The notes: generated by a model not told the origin, from the sequence alone. A stretch of DNA of 64,000 nt from Maledivibacter halophilus (GCF_900167445.1 NZ_FUZT01000002.1:372001-436000); one strand, 5' to 3'; positions 1 to 9,547 are shown, numbered from the stretch's first letter. Made by a program: numbers and translations.

Positions 1-1
1 A

Positions 2-1270
2 GAAATGTGGGGAGGAGCTACTTTTGATACATGCTTAAGATTTTTAAATGAAGATCCATGGGAGAGATTGAGAGCTATAAGAAGGAAGGTAAAAAGGACT
101 AAGCTTCAAATGCTCATGAGAGGACAAAATGTACTGGGATATAAGCACTATTCTGACGATATAGTCATAGATTTTGTTAAGAAGGCTGTATATAATGGAA
201 TAGATATCATAAGAATATTTGATGCACTGAATGATATAAGAAATATTAAAGTTGCTTTAGAAATGGCTAAGAAAGAAGGAGTTCATGCACAAGGGGCAAT
301 AGCATATACTATCAGTCCAGTTCATACTATACAAACATATATAGATTTAGCAAAGGAAATGGAAAATATGGGTGCAGATTCTATTTGTATTAAAGATATG
401 TCTGGATTATTGACTCCTTTTTTTACATTTGAACTTATATCATCTTTGAAAAAGACTGTAAATATTCCTTTGGAGCTTCATTCCCATTCAACTAGTGGAT
501 TAGCTAGTATGTCTTATTTAAAAGGCATAGAAGCTGGAGTAGATATAATTGACACAGCTATATCTCCCTTTGCTTTAGGCACTTCACAACCTCCTACAGA
601 ATCTATAGTAGCCGCCCTTGAAGCAACTGAATTTGATACAGAGTTGAATATCAATAAATTAAATACAATAGCAGAATACTTTAAGCCATTGAGAGAAAAA
701 TATATAGAAAATGGTTTGCTGAATCCTAAAGTCTTTGGTGTAAATATTAATACACTTATTTATCAAGTGCCTGGAGGAATGCTATCTAACCTTATTAATC
801 AGCTTCAAGCTCAGAAAGCTTTGGATAAATTTGATGAGGTTCTTGGAGAGGTGCCAAGAGTAAGGGAGGATTTAGGCTATCCACCATTGGTAACCCCTAC
901 AAGCCAAATCATTGGTACCCAAGCAGTACTAAATATAATAACTGGAGAAAGATACAAGGTTGTACCTAAAGAAGTAAAAGCCTATGTAAAAGGTATGTAC
1001 GGCAAACCTACAGTTCCTATAAAAGAGAAAATAGTAAGAAAAATTATTGGAGGAGAAAAGGTTATTACATGTAGACCTGCTGATTTACTTGAACCTCAGC
1101 TTGAGGTTATTAAAAATGAAATAAAGGAGTATTTAGAAAAGGAGGAGGATGTATTAACATATGCTTTATTTCCTCAGGTGGCATTAAAATACTTCAAATA
1201 TCGTGAAGCAAAAAAATATAATGTTGATGATGATTTAACAGATAGTAATGAAAGAACTTATCCAATATAA
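2..1270 (+). CDS. oadA: Oxaloacetate decarboxylase alpha subunit, 5'-truncated by window edge
   Basis: This is the carboxyltransferase subunit of a biotin-dependent, sodium-pumping-type decarboxylase (also close to pyruvate carboxylase subunit B), which moves CO2 from oxaloacetate to biotin. The reading frame is open from base 2. The opening EMWGGATFD and LQMLMRGQN motifs are the usual start of the TIM barrel, so roughly 40-45 N-terminal residues lie outside the window. The metal-binding HSHSTSG motif and the ICIKDMSG motif are present. The protein ends soon after the conserved carboxylase domain and has no biotinyl MKM domain, so the biotin carrier must be a separate protein, as in many clostridia. 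A terminator follows immediately. The family is certain; substrate choice between oxaloacetate and pyruvate is inferred. Confidence 0.9.
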   Translation, partial: EMWGGATFDTCLRFLNEDPWERLRAIRRKVKRTKLQMLMRGQNVLGYKHYSDDIVIDFVKKAVYNGIDIIRIFDALNDIRNIKVALEMAKKEGVHAQGAIAYTISPVHTIQTYIDLAKEMENMGADSICIKDMSGLLTPFFTFELISSLKKTVNIPLELHSHSTSGLASMSYLKGIEAGVDIIDTAISPFALGTSQPPTESIVAALEATEFDTELNINKLNTIAEYFKPLREKYIENGLLNPKVFGVNINTLIYQVPGGMLSNLINQLQAQKALDKFDEVLGEVPRVREDLGYPPLVTPTSQIIGTQAVLNIITGERYKVVPKEVKAYVKGMYGKPTVPIKEKIVRKIIGGEKVITCRPADLLEPQLEVIKNEIKEYLEKEEDVLTYALFPQVALKYFKYREAKKYNVDDDLTDSNERTYPI

Positions 1271-1293
1271 AAAAGGTGAGATTATCACCTTTT
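1271..1293. terminator. Bidirectional terminator between oadA and the HTH-TPR gene
   Basis: A perfect 9-bp stem (AAAAGGTGA / TCACCTTTT) with a 5-nt loop lies just after the oadA stop. It overlaps the stop codon of the convergent minus-strand gene. Read on the minus strand it is followed by a T tract, and the plus side is also T-rich, so it can stop transcription from both directions. Confidence 0.85.
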
Positions 1294-2654
1294 CAAATTT
1301 TATTTTTTGCAAGCAATTCAAAAGCTTTATCGTAAAATTCTTGTGCTTTTTTAGAATCATTAAGTCCTATATAAGCCTTACCAAGGAGTTTATAAATAAC
1401 AGGAAATTTAAAGCCAGCTTTTATTTTTGTATAGAGCTTTAAGCTCATATTAAGATATTCTAAAGCTTTTTGGCAATCATTTTTTACAAGTAAAGTTTCA
1501 CCGATTAAAGAATAAACATCTGCCTTCAAAGAAATGTATTCATTATCAAATCTATTTATAGATTCAAGTTCCTTAATTATTTTTTCCGTTTCATTAATTG
1601 CTTTATCATAATCTTTTTCATAAAAATGTATTTTAGATTTTATGAATCTATTATATAAAAGGGTAAATATTTTCATATGCTGTTCTTTAATTGTTTCTGC
1701 AATTTCAACAGATTTATTGATATTTTCAAGGGCAGTATCATAATTCCCAATTTCTATATGTGCTTTTGCTATTCTAAAATAAATTCCAGAATGAAGCTTT
1801 GGATTATTAAGTAGGTTTTCATATACAGGTAGAATTTTTTCTAGTGTATTTAGGGAATCTTCATATTGTTCTAAAAAGAAATAGCATGTAGACAATGTTA
1901 TATATGAACCTAAAACGTGTTCATTAATAATATTTTCCCTCTTTGATAAATTTATTATTTTTCTAAGATAGTCTATTGCAACAGAATAATTACCCTTCTG
2001 AGTATAGAGGATAGTAATATTTCTTAATATATAAAAATAATTATCAAGATCAACACCATGCTCTTCTTCATAATCTTTAGCTTCAAGGAAGTAATTAAGA
2101 GATTTATTTTTACTATTCATTATATATTGGCACTCAGCTAGTTTAATATATATTTCTAGATTATCTTTTGGATCATTGTCTTCAAAATTTTTTAAAGCAT
2201 TAATAAATAAATTAATAGATTTTTTTATTAATTCAAGGTATTTACTGCTGGTTTCCTTTTTAAAGTGTATATAGCCTAAATAGTAATATATCAATCCTTT
2301 ATGATAATTTGTAAGATTATCCATATTGTTAAGGAGAGGCGTAAATTCAGCTAATGCCTCATTGAATTCAGAGTTATCAACTAATTTTTTCCCCTTTTCT
2401 ATAATAAAAGAAATTTTATATAAATTGTTAGAATCTACAATACTATTTTCTGTATCAAGCAATAAAGATACAGGCTTGTTAAGTTTTTCTGCTATATAAT
2501 TTAAAGCCTTCATAGAAGGGTTTATTTTTCCACGCTCAATAAGACTTATATAACTTTTAGTAAATTGATTGCCAGCAAGTTCTTCTTGGGTTAAATTTTG
2601 TTCTTTTCTTAAAAATCTTATTTTTTTTCCTACATCACTAATTGTAAACACCAC
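1293..2654 (-). CDS. Xre-type HTH regulator with C-terminal TPR repeats
   Basis: A 453-residue putative transcription factor. Residues about 8-66 form an Xre/Cro helix-turn-helix (IRFLRKEQNLTQEELAG, then SYISLIERGKINPS). The rest, about 80-450, is helical tetratricopeptide-like repeats with typical spacings such as YYYLGYIHF, YSLIGETLL and YKLLGKAYIGL. This architecture is that of RNPP/Rgg-like and related clostridial regulators, many of which bind small peptides in the TPR groove; peptide binding here is inferred. It is divergent from the ABC transporter operon starting at 2896, with about 240 bp between them. The in-frame GTG codons at 2652-2654 and 2649-2651 sit inside or right next to the AGAGGTGG ribosome binding site. 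The ATT at 2640-2642 has better spacing, so the start is uncertain. Confidence 0.85.
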   Translation of the reverse strand: MVFTISDVGKKIRFLRKEQNLTQEELAGNQFTKSYISLIERGKINPSMKALNYIAEKLNKPVSLLLDTENSIVDSNNLYKISFIIEKGKKLVDNSEFNEALAEFTPLLNNMDNLTNYHKGLIYYYLGYIHFKKETSSKYLELIKKSINLFINALKNFEDNDPKDNLEIYIKLAECQYIMNSKNKSLNYFLEAKDYEEEHGVDLDNYFYILRNITILYTQKGNYSVAIDYLRKIINLSKRENIINEHVLGSYITLSTCYFFLEQYEDSLNTLEKILPVYENLLNNPKLHSGIYFRIAKAHIEIGNYDTALENINKSVEIAETIKEQHMKIFTLLYNRFIKSKIHFYEKDYDKAINETEKIIKELESINRFDNEYISLKADVYSLIGETLLVKNDCQKALEYLNMSLKLYTKIKAGFKFPVIYKLLGKAYIGLNDSKKAQEFYDKAFELLAKNKI

Positions 2655-2796
2655 CTCTAAATAGAGTTTATACTATATAAACCTAATAATTAAGAAATAA
2701 TTAACTATATTTAGTATTATATCAAAAAAATAATATTTATACTATTCAGTGCATAAAAAATTTGCTATTATCCATAGATATTGAAAATGTTGTTTC

Positions 2797-2825
2797 TTGA
2801 TAATGTAAAAATAATTTAATATAAT
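2797..2825 (+). promoter_or_regulatory. Predicted sigma-A promoter of the pseudo-peptidase ABC operon
   Basis: TTGATA and TATAAT are separated by exactly 17 bp, about 70 bp upstream of the first permease-fusion gene. The surrounding intergenic region is extremely AT-rich, so it is a good but not exclusive candidate. I saw no convincing small peptide gene in the 2655-2895 interval. Confidence 0.6.
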
Positions 2826-2895
2826 TAAATTATTCATATTATAAATAAATTATAATTTATCTTAACAATGATTTATTATTTGGGGGAGGGGCCGA

Positions 2896-5406
2896 GTGTC
2901 TAGATTAGGTAATTTTAAAGGAATTAATATATTTAATATTATTATACCGAGTTTGATAATTCTTTTAATTGCTTTATATTTCATTGGGGGATATAGAAAA
3001 TCTTTTGATGAAGGCATTTTCGATGAAAACAAGGTTTATCAGCATATAAAGGAACTATCTTCACCTAAGTATAAAGGAAGATTGGCAGGAGATGAGGGAA
3101 ATAAACTGACTCTTCAGTATATCGAAGATTATTTCAAAAACCTTGGCATTGAGCCTGCAGGTAAAAATGATACATACTATCAATACTTCGATACAATGAT
3201 AACCCATATTGATTTAAATCCATATTTTGCAATAGAAAGTAAAGATGGACAGATTATTGAAGAATTTGAGATGTTTAAGGATTATAAATTTTTTACTTAT
3301 TGGTATGGAGGAGGCGGTAGATTTAAAGGTGATATTGTATTTGTCGATAACTATCTATATGATGTACCACCACAATTATTAAAAAATAAATTAGTTGTTA
3401 TGGGGACCTTTGATATTAGAATTAAGGATGTTGAATATGTCATTAGAAACAATGGTAAGGGAATACTGTTTAGAAGAACATCTCCATATGACAGACAAGA
3501 TAGAGAGCTTCAGCTTCAAAAAAAGGTTGAAAATACAATAAAGAAGGGAGAAAGTTTATTTTTTGGATATTTGGGCCTAGAGGCATACAATAAGATAAAA
3601 AATTATTCCAGCCATGAGTTAATTAATCAAGGTATGTCAGAGGATATATTAGTTGAGGAAGAACTACCGGAAAGCGTAGGTATTATAAAAAATGTAAAGC
3701 TTAAATGTGATATTAATTACCCGGTTATTAAAACAGCAAATATTCTAGGAAAAATTGATGGAAAAGCAAAGGATAAATATTTGATAATAGGTGCTAATAT
3801 AGATCATGTTGGACAGGGAATGAATGGAAAACATTTTCCAGGTGCGTTGAATAATGCATCGGGTACAGGAATGATGCTTGAACTGGCAAGGGTAATAAAA
3901 CTGCAAAAGAATTTACCCGATAGAACAATTATATTTGCTGGATGGAATGCCAAGGAAAATGTTGCTGCTGGTTCCCAGTATTATGTCAAGAATCCTTTAA
4001 GCCCACTGGAAAAGACTCAGGTTATTAATTTAGACTGCATAGGCAGCACTGTTGATGGAGAGATCAGATTTGAAACTAAAGGAGAAGCTGGAGAAATTCT
4101 TAGAGATAAAATAATTCAGTATGCAGAGGACCTAAAGGATACAAATAATTTACAAATAGAAACCATTAAAACACCGGTAGGTCGTTGGAGCGATCATATG
4201 CCATTTATTGAAACAAAGATACCGGCAATTAATATAATAGATGGTTCACTGAATTTATATACTTATGAAGATAATATAGATAATGTAAGCAAAGAAAAAT
4301 TAAAAAAGGTCGGAATAGTTATAATTAATTATATAAAGAGAGAGATTTTTAAAGATACATTGGCAGATTATTTGAATAATATAGAAATAATATTAATAAT
4401 TATATTTTTGTTTGGGACTTTATTTATTTATATGATTTTCTCTATATACAAAACTAATGGTGATATGGAAATATTGAGTATATCCATAGAAAATATATAT
4501 TATTCATTACCATTTAATATATTATTAAAATGTTTCTATTTTATAACTCCAGCTTTTATAATACTGTTTTCATTAATATTTATAGGAAGCTTGCCTTTAA
4601 ACTTTAATATGGTTTTTCATAATGGTGAGCTGTACACTAACTTTTCTATGTATCTAACAATGAAAAAGAGTATTTTGTATATTAGAAATTTATTACTTCA
4701 TGGATTTGGAATGACAGAAAATAATGTAGAAATATTCAGAATAGTTCTAAACTCTACAGGGAAGAGTGTAAAGTTATTGTCTTTTGCAATTGTTATTTCT
4801 TTAATATTAGGAGTAGTCAAGGGTATGTTTGATAGCTATAAAGGAGGAAGAAGAAGTGGCTTAAGAACGGTAGGAACTTTGATGGCTTTTTCATTACCAG
4901 ATGTTTTTATTGTGTTATGTAGTATGCTTCTGATTAGTTATATTTCCTATAGTGATATGATTAAACAATTAGTTGATTTATCAAAACTAAAAGGGTTTTT
5001 TATGCCCTTATTAACTTTATCAATAATACCTACAGTTTATATCTCTCGAATCACATTTATTGTAGTTCAAGAAGAAATCAAAAAAGATTATGTAATAGCA
5101 GCTAAGGGTAGAGGATTATCAAAATTTGATATTTTCACAAGACATATATTGAAAAGTGTTGTTATTAAAGTTGTTGATTCGATTCCAGCATTAATTACCA
5201 TTATAATTTCCAATTTAATAATAGTGGAATATTTATTAGATTATAGGGGGATTGTCTTTAATCTTTATATGTTTTATAAACAAAATGATATTAATAGTTT
5301 TATAGGTTTGTCCCTTGCCTTGGGATTAATATATATAACCTTTATTATAATTGCCAAGTTGATCTCAAGATTAATAAATCCTAAGAAGAGGGAGGGAGTT
5401 AATTGA
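2896..5406 (+). CDS. ABC permease (DppB-like) fused to degenerate M28 peptidase ectodomain
   Basis: An 836-residue membrane protein with a GTG start after GGGGGAGGGG. In order: TM segment at 11-31; M28-aminopeptidase-like domain at about 40-485; TM segments near 495-517 and 543-566; then a DppB/OppB-type permease core with five more TM segments. The core carries the EAA loop around 727-752 (DYVIAAKGRGLSKFDIF). This topology puts the peptidase-like domain outside the cell. Compared with the M28 metal site, the usual His of GAHxD is Asn301 (GANIDHV), the bridging Asp is Asn319 (LNNASG) and the catalytic Glu is Lys353 (NAKEN). Glu354, Asp380 and His434 remain. Catalysis is therefore unlikely, and a substrate-binding role is inferred. 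The stop overlaps the next gene by 4 bp. Confidence 0.85.
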   Translation: MSRLGNFKGINIFNIIIPSLIILLIALYFIGGYRKSFDEGIFDENKVYQHIKELSSPKYKGRLAGDEGNKLTLQYIEDYFKNLGIEPAGKNDTYYQYFDTMITHIDLNPYFAIESKDGQIIEEFEMFKDYKFFTYWYGGGGRFKGDIVFVDNYLYDVPPQLLKNKLVVMGTFDIRIKDVEYVIRNNGKGILFRRTSPYDRQDRELQLQKKVENTIKKGESLFFGYLGLEAYNKIKNYSSHELINQGMSEDILVEEELPESVGIIKNVKLKCDINYPVIKTANILGKIDGKAKDKYLIIGANIDHVGQGMNGKHFPGALNNASGTGMMLELARVIKLQKNLPDRTIIFAGWNAKENVAAGSQYYVKNPLSPLEKTQVINLDCIGSTVDGEIRFETKGEAGEILRDKIIQYAEDLKDTNNLQIETIKTPVGRWSDHMPFIETKIPAINIIDGSLNLYTYEDNIDNVSKEKLKKVGIVIINYIKREIFKDTLADYLNNIEIILIIIFLFGTLFIYMIFSIYKTNGDMEILSISIENIYYSLPFNILLKCFYFITPAFIILFSLIFIGSLPLNFNMVFHNGELYTNFSMYLTMKKSILYIRNLLLHGFGMTENNVEIFRIVLNSTGKSVKLLSFAIVISLILGVVKGMFDSYKGGRRSGLRTVGTLMAFSLPDVFIVLCSMLLISYISYSDMIKQLVDLSKLKGFFMPLLTLSIIPTVYISRITFIVVQEEIKKDYVIAAKGRGLSKFDIFTRHILKSVVIKVVDSIPALITIIISNLIIVEYLLDYRGIVFNLYMFYKQNDINSFIGLSLALGLIYITFIIIAKLISRLINPKKREGVN

Positions 5407-7700
5407 AAAAGTTAAATTTACCATTAATTTTAGGAGGAGCTATAGTATTTTTCATAATAATAATTATGATATTTCCTGAAATTTTTACTGATGTCAATCC
5501 ATATGGAATTGAGCAAATTAAAGCATGGACTGAAGAAGGTGGTAGGTTTAAACTAGATGCTGCACCATTTCCTCCTTCTAAGGATGCTATATTAGGAACT
5601 GATGAATTAGGAAGGGATACTTTAAGTTTTATTATTTATGGTACCAAATTAACTATTTCACTGGGATTACTTGTTGTGATTGGAAGGTTTTTAATTGCAT
5701 TACCCCTTGGAATAACAGCAGGATTTGGAAACCTAGTTTCTAGAACCATAATAAATCAGTTTAATGCTATTTTTAGTGCTATTCCTGCACTTTTAATAAG
5801 TTTAATAGTATTAAAATTTGACTTTTTTATAAGGCTCGATAGAGAACAATCCATTTTGGCTTTTGTTCTTATTCTTTCCTTTGTAGGCTGGTCGAAGCTT
5901 GGATTAATAATTATGGAGAGAGTTGGAGAAATTTTGGCTGAACCATTTATTAAAGGTGAGATTGCTATTGGAAAGAGTAGGTTTAAAATTGCCCTTGAAA
6001 ATGTTATTCCTCATTTAGCGGCTGAAATTGTAGTATTATTTTTTATGGAAATTGCCAGGGCCCTTACTTTAATTATGCAGCTTGGGGTATTCAGTGTTTT
6101 TGTTGGCAATCTTAGGATCATTGAAGACACAGAAGGCGGGAAAATTATACAAAAAGATATTAGCTTTGAGCCCGAATGGGCAAGTATGTTGGGAACTGCT
6201 AGAAATGAAATAAGGAGGGCTCCATGGACGGTTTTTTCACCTGCATTTGCTTTTTTTATAAGTGTTCTAGGCTTTAACTTATTAGGTGAAGGTTTCAGGA
6301 GACATCTTCAGCAGAGAGACTCAAGATTTATACCTGTTTTAAGAAAAGTTTTATCCTTGGACTTTAGAATATTAAAACCAAAGTTTTTAAGAAAAAAGCA
6401 AAACATGAAGTTGAGATTTAAAACGGTAGGAATTTTTATATTGGCTTTAGCTATTATTTCAGGATTGATTTTTGGCAAAGTAGATAAATATGAATTTGCT
6501 TGTACTGATTCTACATATATTTTTAATTCAGAATTACAAAGTCGAGCTATAATAGGTTCTAATGAAGCTAAGGAATTAGCAACTAAAATTGCAAATGAAA
6601 TGGAAAATACAGGACTTAAGCCTTTGTATGAAGAAGGTTTTATAAAGAAATATAAAACCGATGATATTTATATTCCTGTATCTTCAAGTTTCGAAGTTAT
6701 AATTCAAGAGGAAAAAAGAGGATTGGTTTTAGGAAAAGATTACTCTTTATTGAGTTTCTATGATATTGATTCAAGTGGAAAAATATATGATGCCACTGGA
6801 GACGATATGTTTAACATAATGGACTATAATAAATTTTCTGAGAAGTTCATTGTTATTGATAAAAGGTTTTACTCTGATGATGCAATTAAATATTTTGCTA
6901 AAAGTATATTTGAAAAATCAACAGCGAAGGGAATTTTATGTATAGCAAGGGATGATGAGATACTTCAAAACTCTTTAGGTAAAGATATTTACAAAGGAGC
7001 AGTGGTTCAAATTACACAAGGTGTTGGGAAGTTCCTTACAGAAAAAGAAAATATTAATATAAGTATTTGCACCCACAACAAAAAACTGCATAACATTGGT
7101 AGAAATGTTTTAGGGATTCTTCCTGGTAAGGATCCAAAAGTTGGAGAAGAAGCTATTATTATTGGACTTAGTTATAACTATATTGATAAAGAAATAGGAC
7201 TAAAAAGATTACAATTTGCCCTTGAACTGATGAAAAGACTTTCTGGAGATCAAATAAATAGAAATAGATCAATAATATTTGCATTCTGGGATGGAACCAT
7301 AAAAGATGAATATGATGGTATCAGAGATTATGTAGAAGATATTTTATATCCTGTTAACAAAAGCACATTATATATTGATTTGAGCAAATTAAATTCCTAT
7401 AATTATGATTATCTATTCTATAGTTCGGATCAAGCTCCTATAACTAGATATTTTGCTTGGAGTCTAGGACATCAATTTGAACAAAATTGTAACAAAGAAG
7501 GTATAGAAATTAGGGAATATTATGTGAAGGATTATTATCAGTCAAAATTACAGGGAAGTTTAGTAGATAATAAGATGTTCATTGAGAGAGGAATTGCAAC
7601 AATTATTATTAGGACTTCAAATATGAATAATGAAGGTAGATTTACCTTGGAAGATTTAGGCAAACTATTAGTAAAGACTATAAATGAAAACAATTACTAA
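5403..7700 (+). CDS. ABC permease (DppC-like) fused to degenerate M28-like ectodomain
   Basis: A 765-residue partner of the preceding permease, translationally coupled to it (TTG start, 4-bp overlap). Residues 1-300 are a DppC/OppC permease: N-terminal TM 8-24, the family signature LGTDELGRDTLS near 64-75, an EAA loop at about 178-205, and further TM segments to 296. A TM segment at about 340-357 then exports a domain at 360-765 that resembles an M28 peptidase in outline (NVLGILPGKD, IIIGLSYNYID, IIFAFWDGTIKDEYDG, TLYIDLSKLN). It has none of the expected metal ligands in the first two motifs and no Glu-Glu pair. The fold assignment of this half is weaker than for the preceding gene. The domain order is the mirror of its partner: permease first, pseudo-peptidase last. 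Confidence 0.8.
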   Translation: MKKLNLPLILGGAIVFFIIIIMIFPEIFTDVNPYGIEQIKAWTEEGGRFKLDAAPFPPSKDAILGTDELGRDTLSFIIYGTKLTISLGLLVVIGRFLIALPLGITAGFGNLVSRTIINQFNAIFSAIPALLISLIVLKFDFFIRLDREQSILAFVLILSFVGWSKLGLIIMERVGEILAEPFIKGEIAIGKSRFKIALENVIPHLAAEIVVLFFMEIARALTLIMQLGVFSVFVGNLRIIEDTEGGKIIQKDISFEPEWASMLGTARNEIRRAPWTVFSPAFAFFISVLGFNLLGEGFRRHLQQRDSRFIPVLRKVLSLDFRILKPKFLRKKQNMKLRFKTVGIFILALAIISGLIFGKVDKYEFACTDSTYIFNSELQSRAIIGSNEAKELATKIANEMENTGLKPLYEEGFIKKYKTDDIYIPVSSSFEVIIQEEKRGLVLGKDYSLLSFYDIDSSGKIYDATGDDMFNIMDYNKFSEKFIVIDKRFYSDDAIKYFAKSIFEKSTAKGILCIARDDEILQNSLGKDIYKGAVVQITQGVGKFLTEKENINISICTHNKKLHNIGRNVLGILPGKDPKVGEEAIIIGLSYNYIDKEIGLKRLQFALELMKRLSGDQINRNRSIIFAFWDGTIKDEYDGIRDYVEDILYPVNKSTLYIDLSKLNSYNYDYLFYSSDQAPITRYFAWSLGHQFEQNCNKEGIEIREYYVKDYYQSKLQGSLVDNKMFIERGIATIIIRTSNMNNEGRFTLEDLGKLLVKTINENNY

Positions 7701-7714
7701 TTTGGGGGATTGTT

Positions 7715-8680
7715 ATGGATGACAAAGTTTTATTAAAAATAGAGAATCTTAAGATATCTTTTAAAAGAGGCAAGGATTATTTACAGGTTGTTAGAGGTAT
7801 TGATATAGAGGCTTTTCCAGGAGAAATTGTAGGTATATTAGGAGAATCAGGCAGTGGAAAAACAGTATCATCAAATGCTATTATTAGATTAATAGATGAT
7901 AAAGAAGGAAGGATAGATTCTGGAAAAATATATTTCAAAAATAAAAACCTTTTAAAACTTAGTGAAAAGGAGCTTAGGAGAATACGTGGCAAAAATATAT
8001 CCTATATTTTTCAAAATCCTACTGATTCACTTAATTCCTATAGAAGAGTTGGAAAACAAATTGAAGAAACCCTAAAAATCCATAGACTCCCCTGTTCTAA
8101 AGAAAAGGTTTTAGAAGTAATGAAGGATGTTGGAATAATTGATGCCAAGTTTATATATGATATGTATCCCTTTCAGCTTAGCGGAGGACAATGCCAGAGA
8201 ATTATGATAGCAATAGGGGTAATATGTAAACCTGAACTACTTATTGCAGATGAACCAACTAGTTCTATTGATGCCTCACTTAGAAAGAAGGTTCTTGGAT
8301 TATTAAAGAGTATTAATGAAAAATATGGTACCTCAATAATTTTAATAACCCATGACTTTGATGTTGCAAAATTCTTATGTCATAAAGCAGCAATCATGTA
8401 TGGAGGGCTGGTGATGGAACAGGGTTATATGAAAGATATTCTAAAAGCACCTTTACATCCATATACTAGAGGCTTGCTCAAATGTGTAAATTCACTGGAA
8501 AAAAGTGAAGATACACTATTTACATTAGAAGGGAGGCCCCCTAGCCCCTCTGAATTTAAAAATGAATGTCCATTTTATGATAGATGTAAAGGCAGGAAAG
8601 AAAGATGCAAAGAAAATATTCCTAAAATAGTGAAATATAACAATAGAAATGTAAGGTGTGTAAATTTTAATTATTGTTGA
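7715..8680 (+). CDS. Peptide/nickel-type ABC transporter ATPase (DppD/OppD-like)
   Basis: A 321-residue nucleotide-binding subunit that would power the two fused permeases just upstream (14-bp gap). Walker A is GESGSGKT, the signature is LSGGQCQR, Walker B is LLIADEPT, and the switch His is in ITHDFD. The C-terminal extension after about residue 255 (HPYTRGLL, then a Cys-rich tail with CPFYDRC and KERC) is the oligopeptide/dipeptide-transporter C-terminal domain found in OppD and DppD. This places the system in the Opp/Dpp/Nik family. No substrate-binding lipoprotein gene is present in the operon. Confidence 0.93.
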   Translation: MDDKVLLKIENLKISFKRGKDYLQVVRGIDIEAFPGEIVGILGESGSGKTVSSNAIIRLIDDKEGRIDSGKIYFKNKNLLKLSEKELRRIRGKNISYIFQNPTDSLNSYRRVGKQIEETLKIHRLPCSKEKVLEVMKDVGIIDAKFIYDMYPFQLSGGQCQRIMIAIGVICKPELLIADEPTSSIDASLRKKVLGLLKSINEKYGTSIILITHDFDVAKFLCHKAAIMYGGLVMEQGYMKDILKAPLHPYTRGLLKCVNSLEKSEDTLFTLEGRPPSPSEFKNECPFYDRCKGRKERCKENIPKIVKYNNRNVRCVNFNYC

Positions 8681-8713
8681 ATACTGCAAGAATATAATAG
8701 AGAAGGTGAAATA

Positions 8714-9493
8714 ATGGCTGAAGCTATATTAAAAGTGAAAAATCTTTCAAAACATTTTGTAATTAGAAAGAGTTTTTTATCCTCTAAAACTATAATAAAA
8801 GCTGTTGATAATATTTCATTTGAAGTAAAGAAAGGAGAGATATTAGGTTTAATAGGAGAAAGTGGCAGTGGAAAAACAACTACTGGTAATCTAATATTAA
8901 AGCTTTTAAAAAATGATAATGGAAGCTTGTTTTTTAATAATATTAATATTACGGATATGGAAGAGAAGCAAATGAGGAGCCTTAGAAAGGAAATTCAGAT
9001 TATTTTCCAGCATACTCATGGCACATTAGATCCTAAAATGACCATAGGGGAATTGCTATTGGAGCCTTTAAAAATACATAGAATTGTTTCGGACTGTGAA
9101 TATGATAATGAAGTGGGAAGACTTTTGGAAATGGTAGGTTTATCTAAAAGTAATAAAGAAAAATTCCCTCATCAATTAAGTGGTGGGCAAAGACAAAGAG
9201 TAGGGATTGCCCGTGCTATAGCCACAAGACCTAAATTTATAGTTTGTGATGAACCAGTATCTGCACTAGATGTATCAGTTCAGGGTCAGATATTGAATTT
9301 GCTTTTAGAGTTAAAAAAGAGCTTAGATTTAACCTATTTATTCATCTCTCATGATCTAAAGGTTATAAAGTACATATGTAATAGGATAGCAGTAATGTAT
9401 AAAGGACAAATTGTCGAAATTGGAGATAGAGATGAAGTATTAAACAATCCCCAAAATGAATATACCCAAAATTTAATAGAATCAATTATATAA
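8714..9493 (+). CDS. Peptide/nickel-type ABC transporter ATPase (DppF/OppF-like)
   Basis: A 259-residue second ATPase of the same transporter and the last gene of the operon. It has Walker A GESGSGKTT, signature LSGGQRQR, Walker B FIVCDEPVSALD and switch His in FISHDL. The OppF/DppF hallmark DEPVSALDVSVQ is intact. It ends shortly after the ATPase core (NEYTQNLIESII) and lacks the long Cys-containing tail of its partner. The two ATPases presumably form a heterodimer beneath the two permease fusions. Confidence 0.93.
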   Translation: MAEAILKVKNLSKHFVIRKSFLSSKTIIKAVDNISFEVKKGEILGLIGESGSGKTTTGNLILKLLKNDNGSLFFNNINITDMEEKQMRSLRKEIQIIFQHTHGTLDPKMTIGELLLEPLKIHRIVSDCEYDNEVGRLLEMVGLSKSNKEKFPHQLSGGQRQRVGIARAIATRPKFIVCDEPVSALDVSVQGQILNLLLELKKSLDLTYLFISHDLKVIKYICNRIAVMYKGQIVEIGDRDEVLNNPQNEYTQNLIESII

Positions 9494-9547
9494 AAAAATT
9501 AAACAAAACCCAGTTATCTATGGATAACCAACATTAGAATTTAATAC

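Noticed and set aside
2655..2895. Peptide pheromone gene between the HTH-TPR regulator and the transporter
   Set aside because: Only very short frames are present and none has a ribosome binding site or secretion-signal-like sequence.
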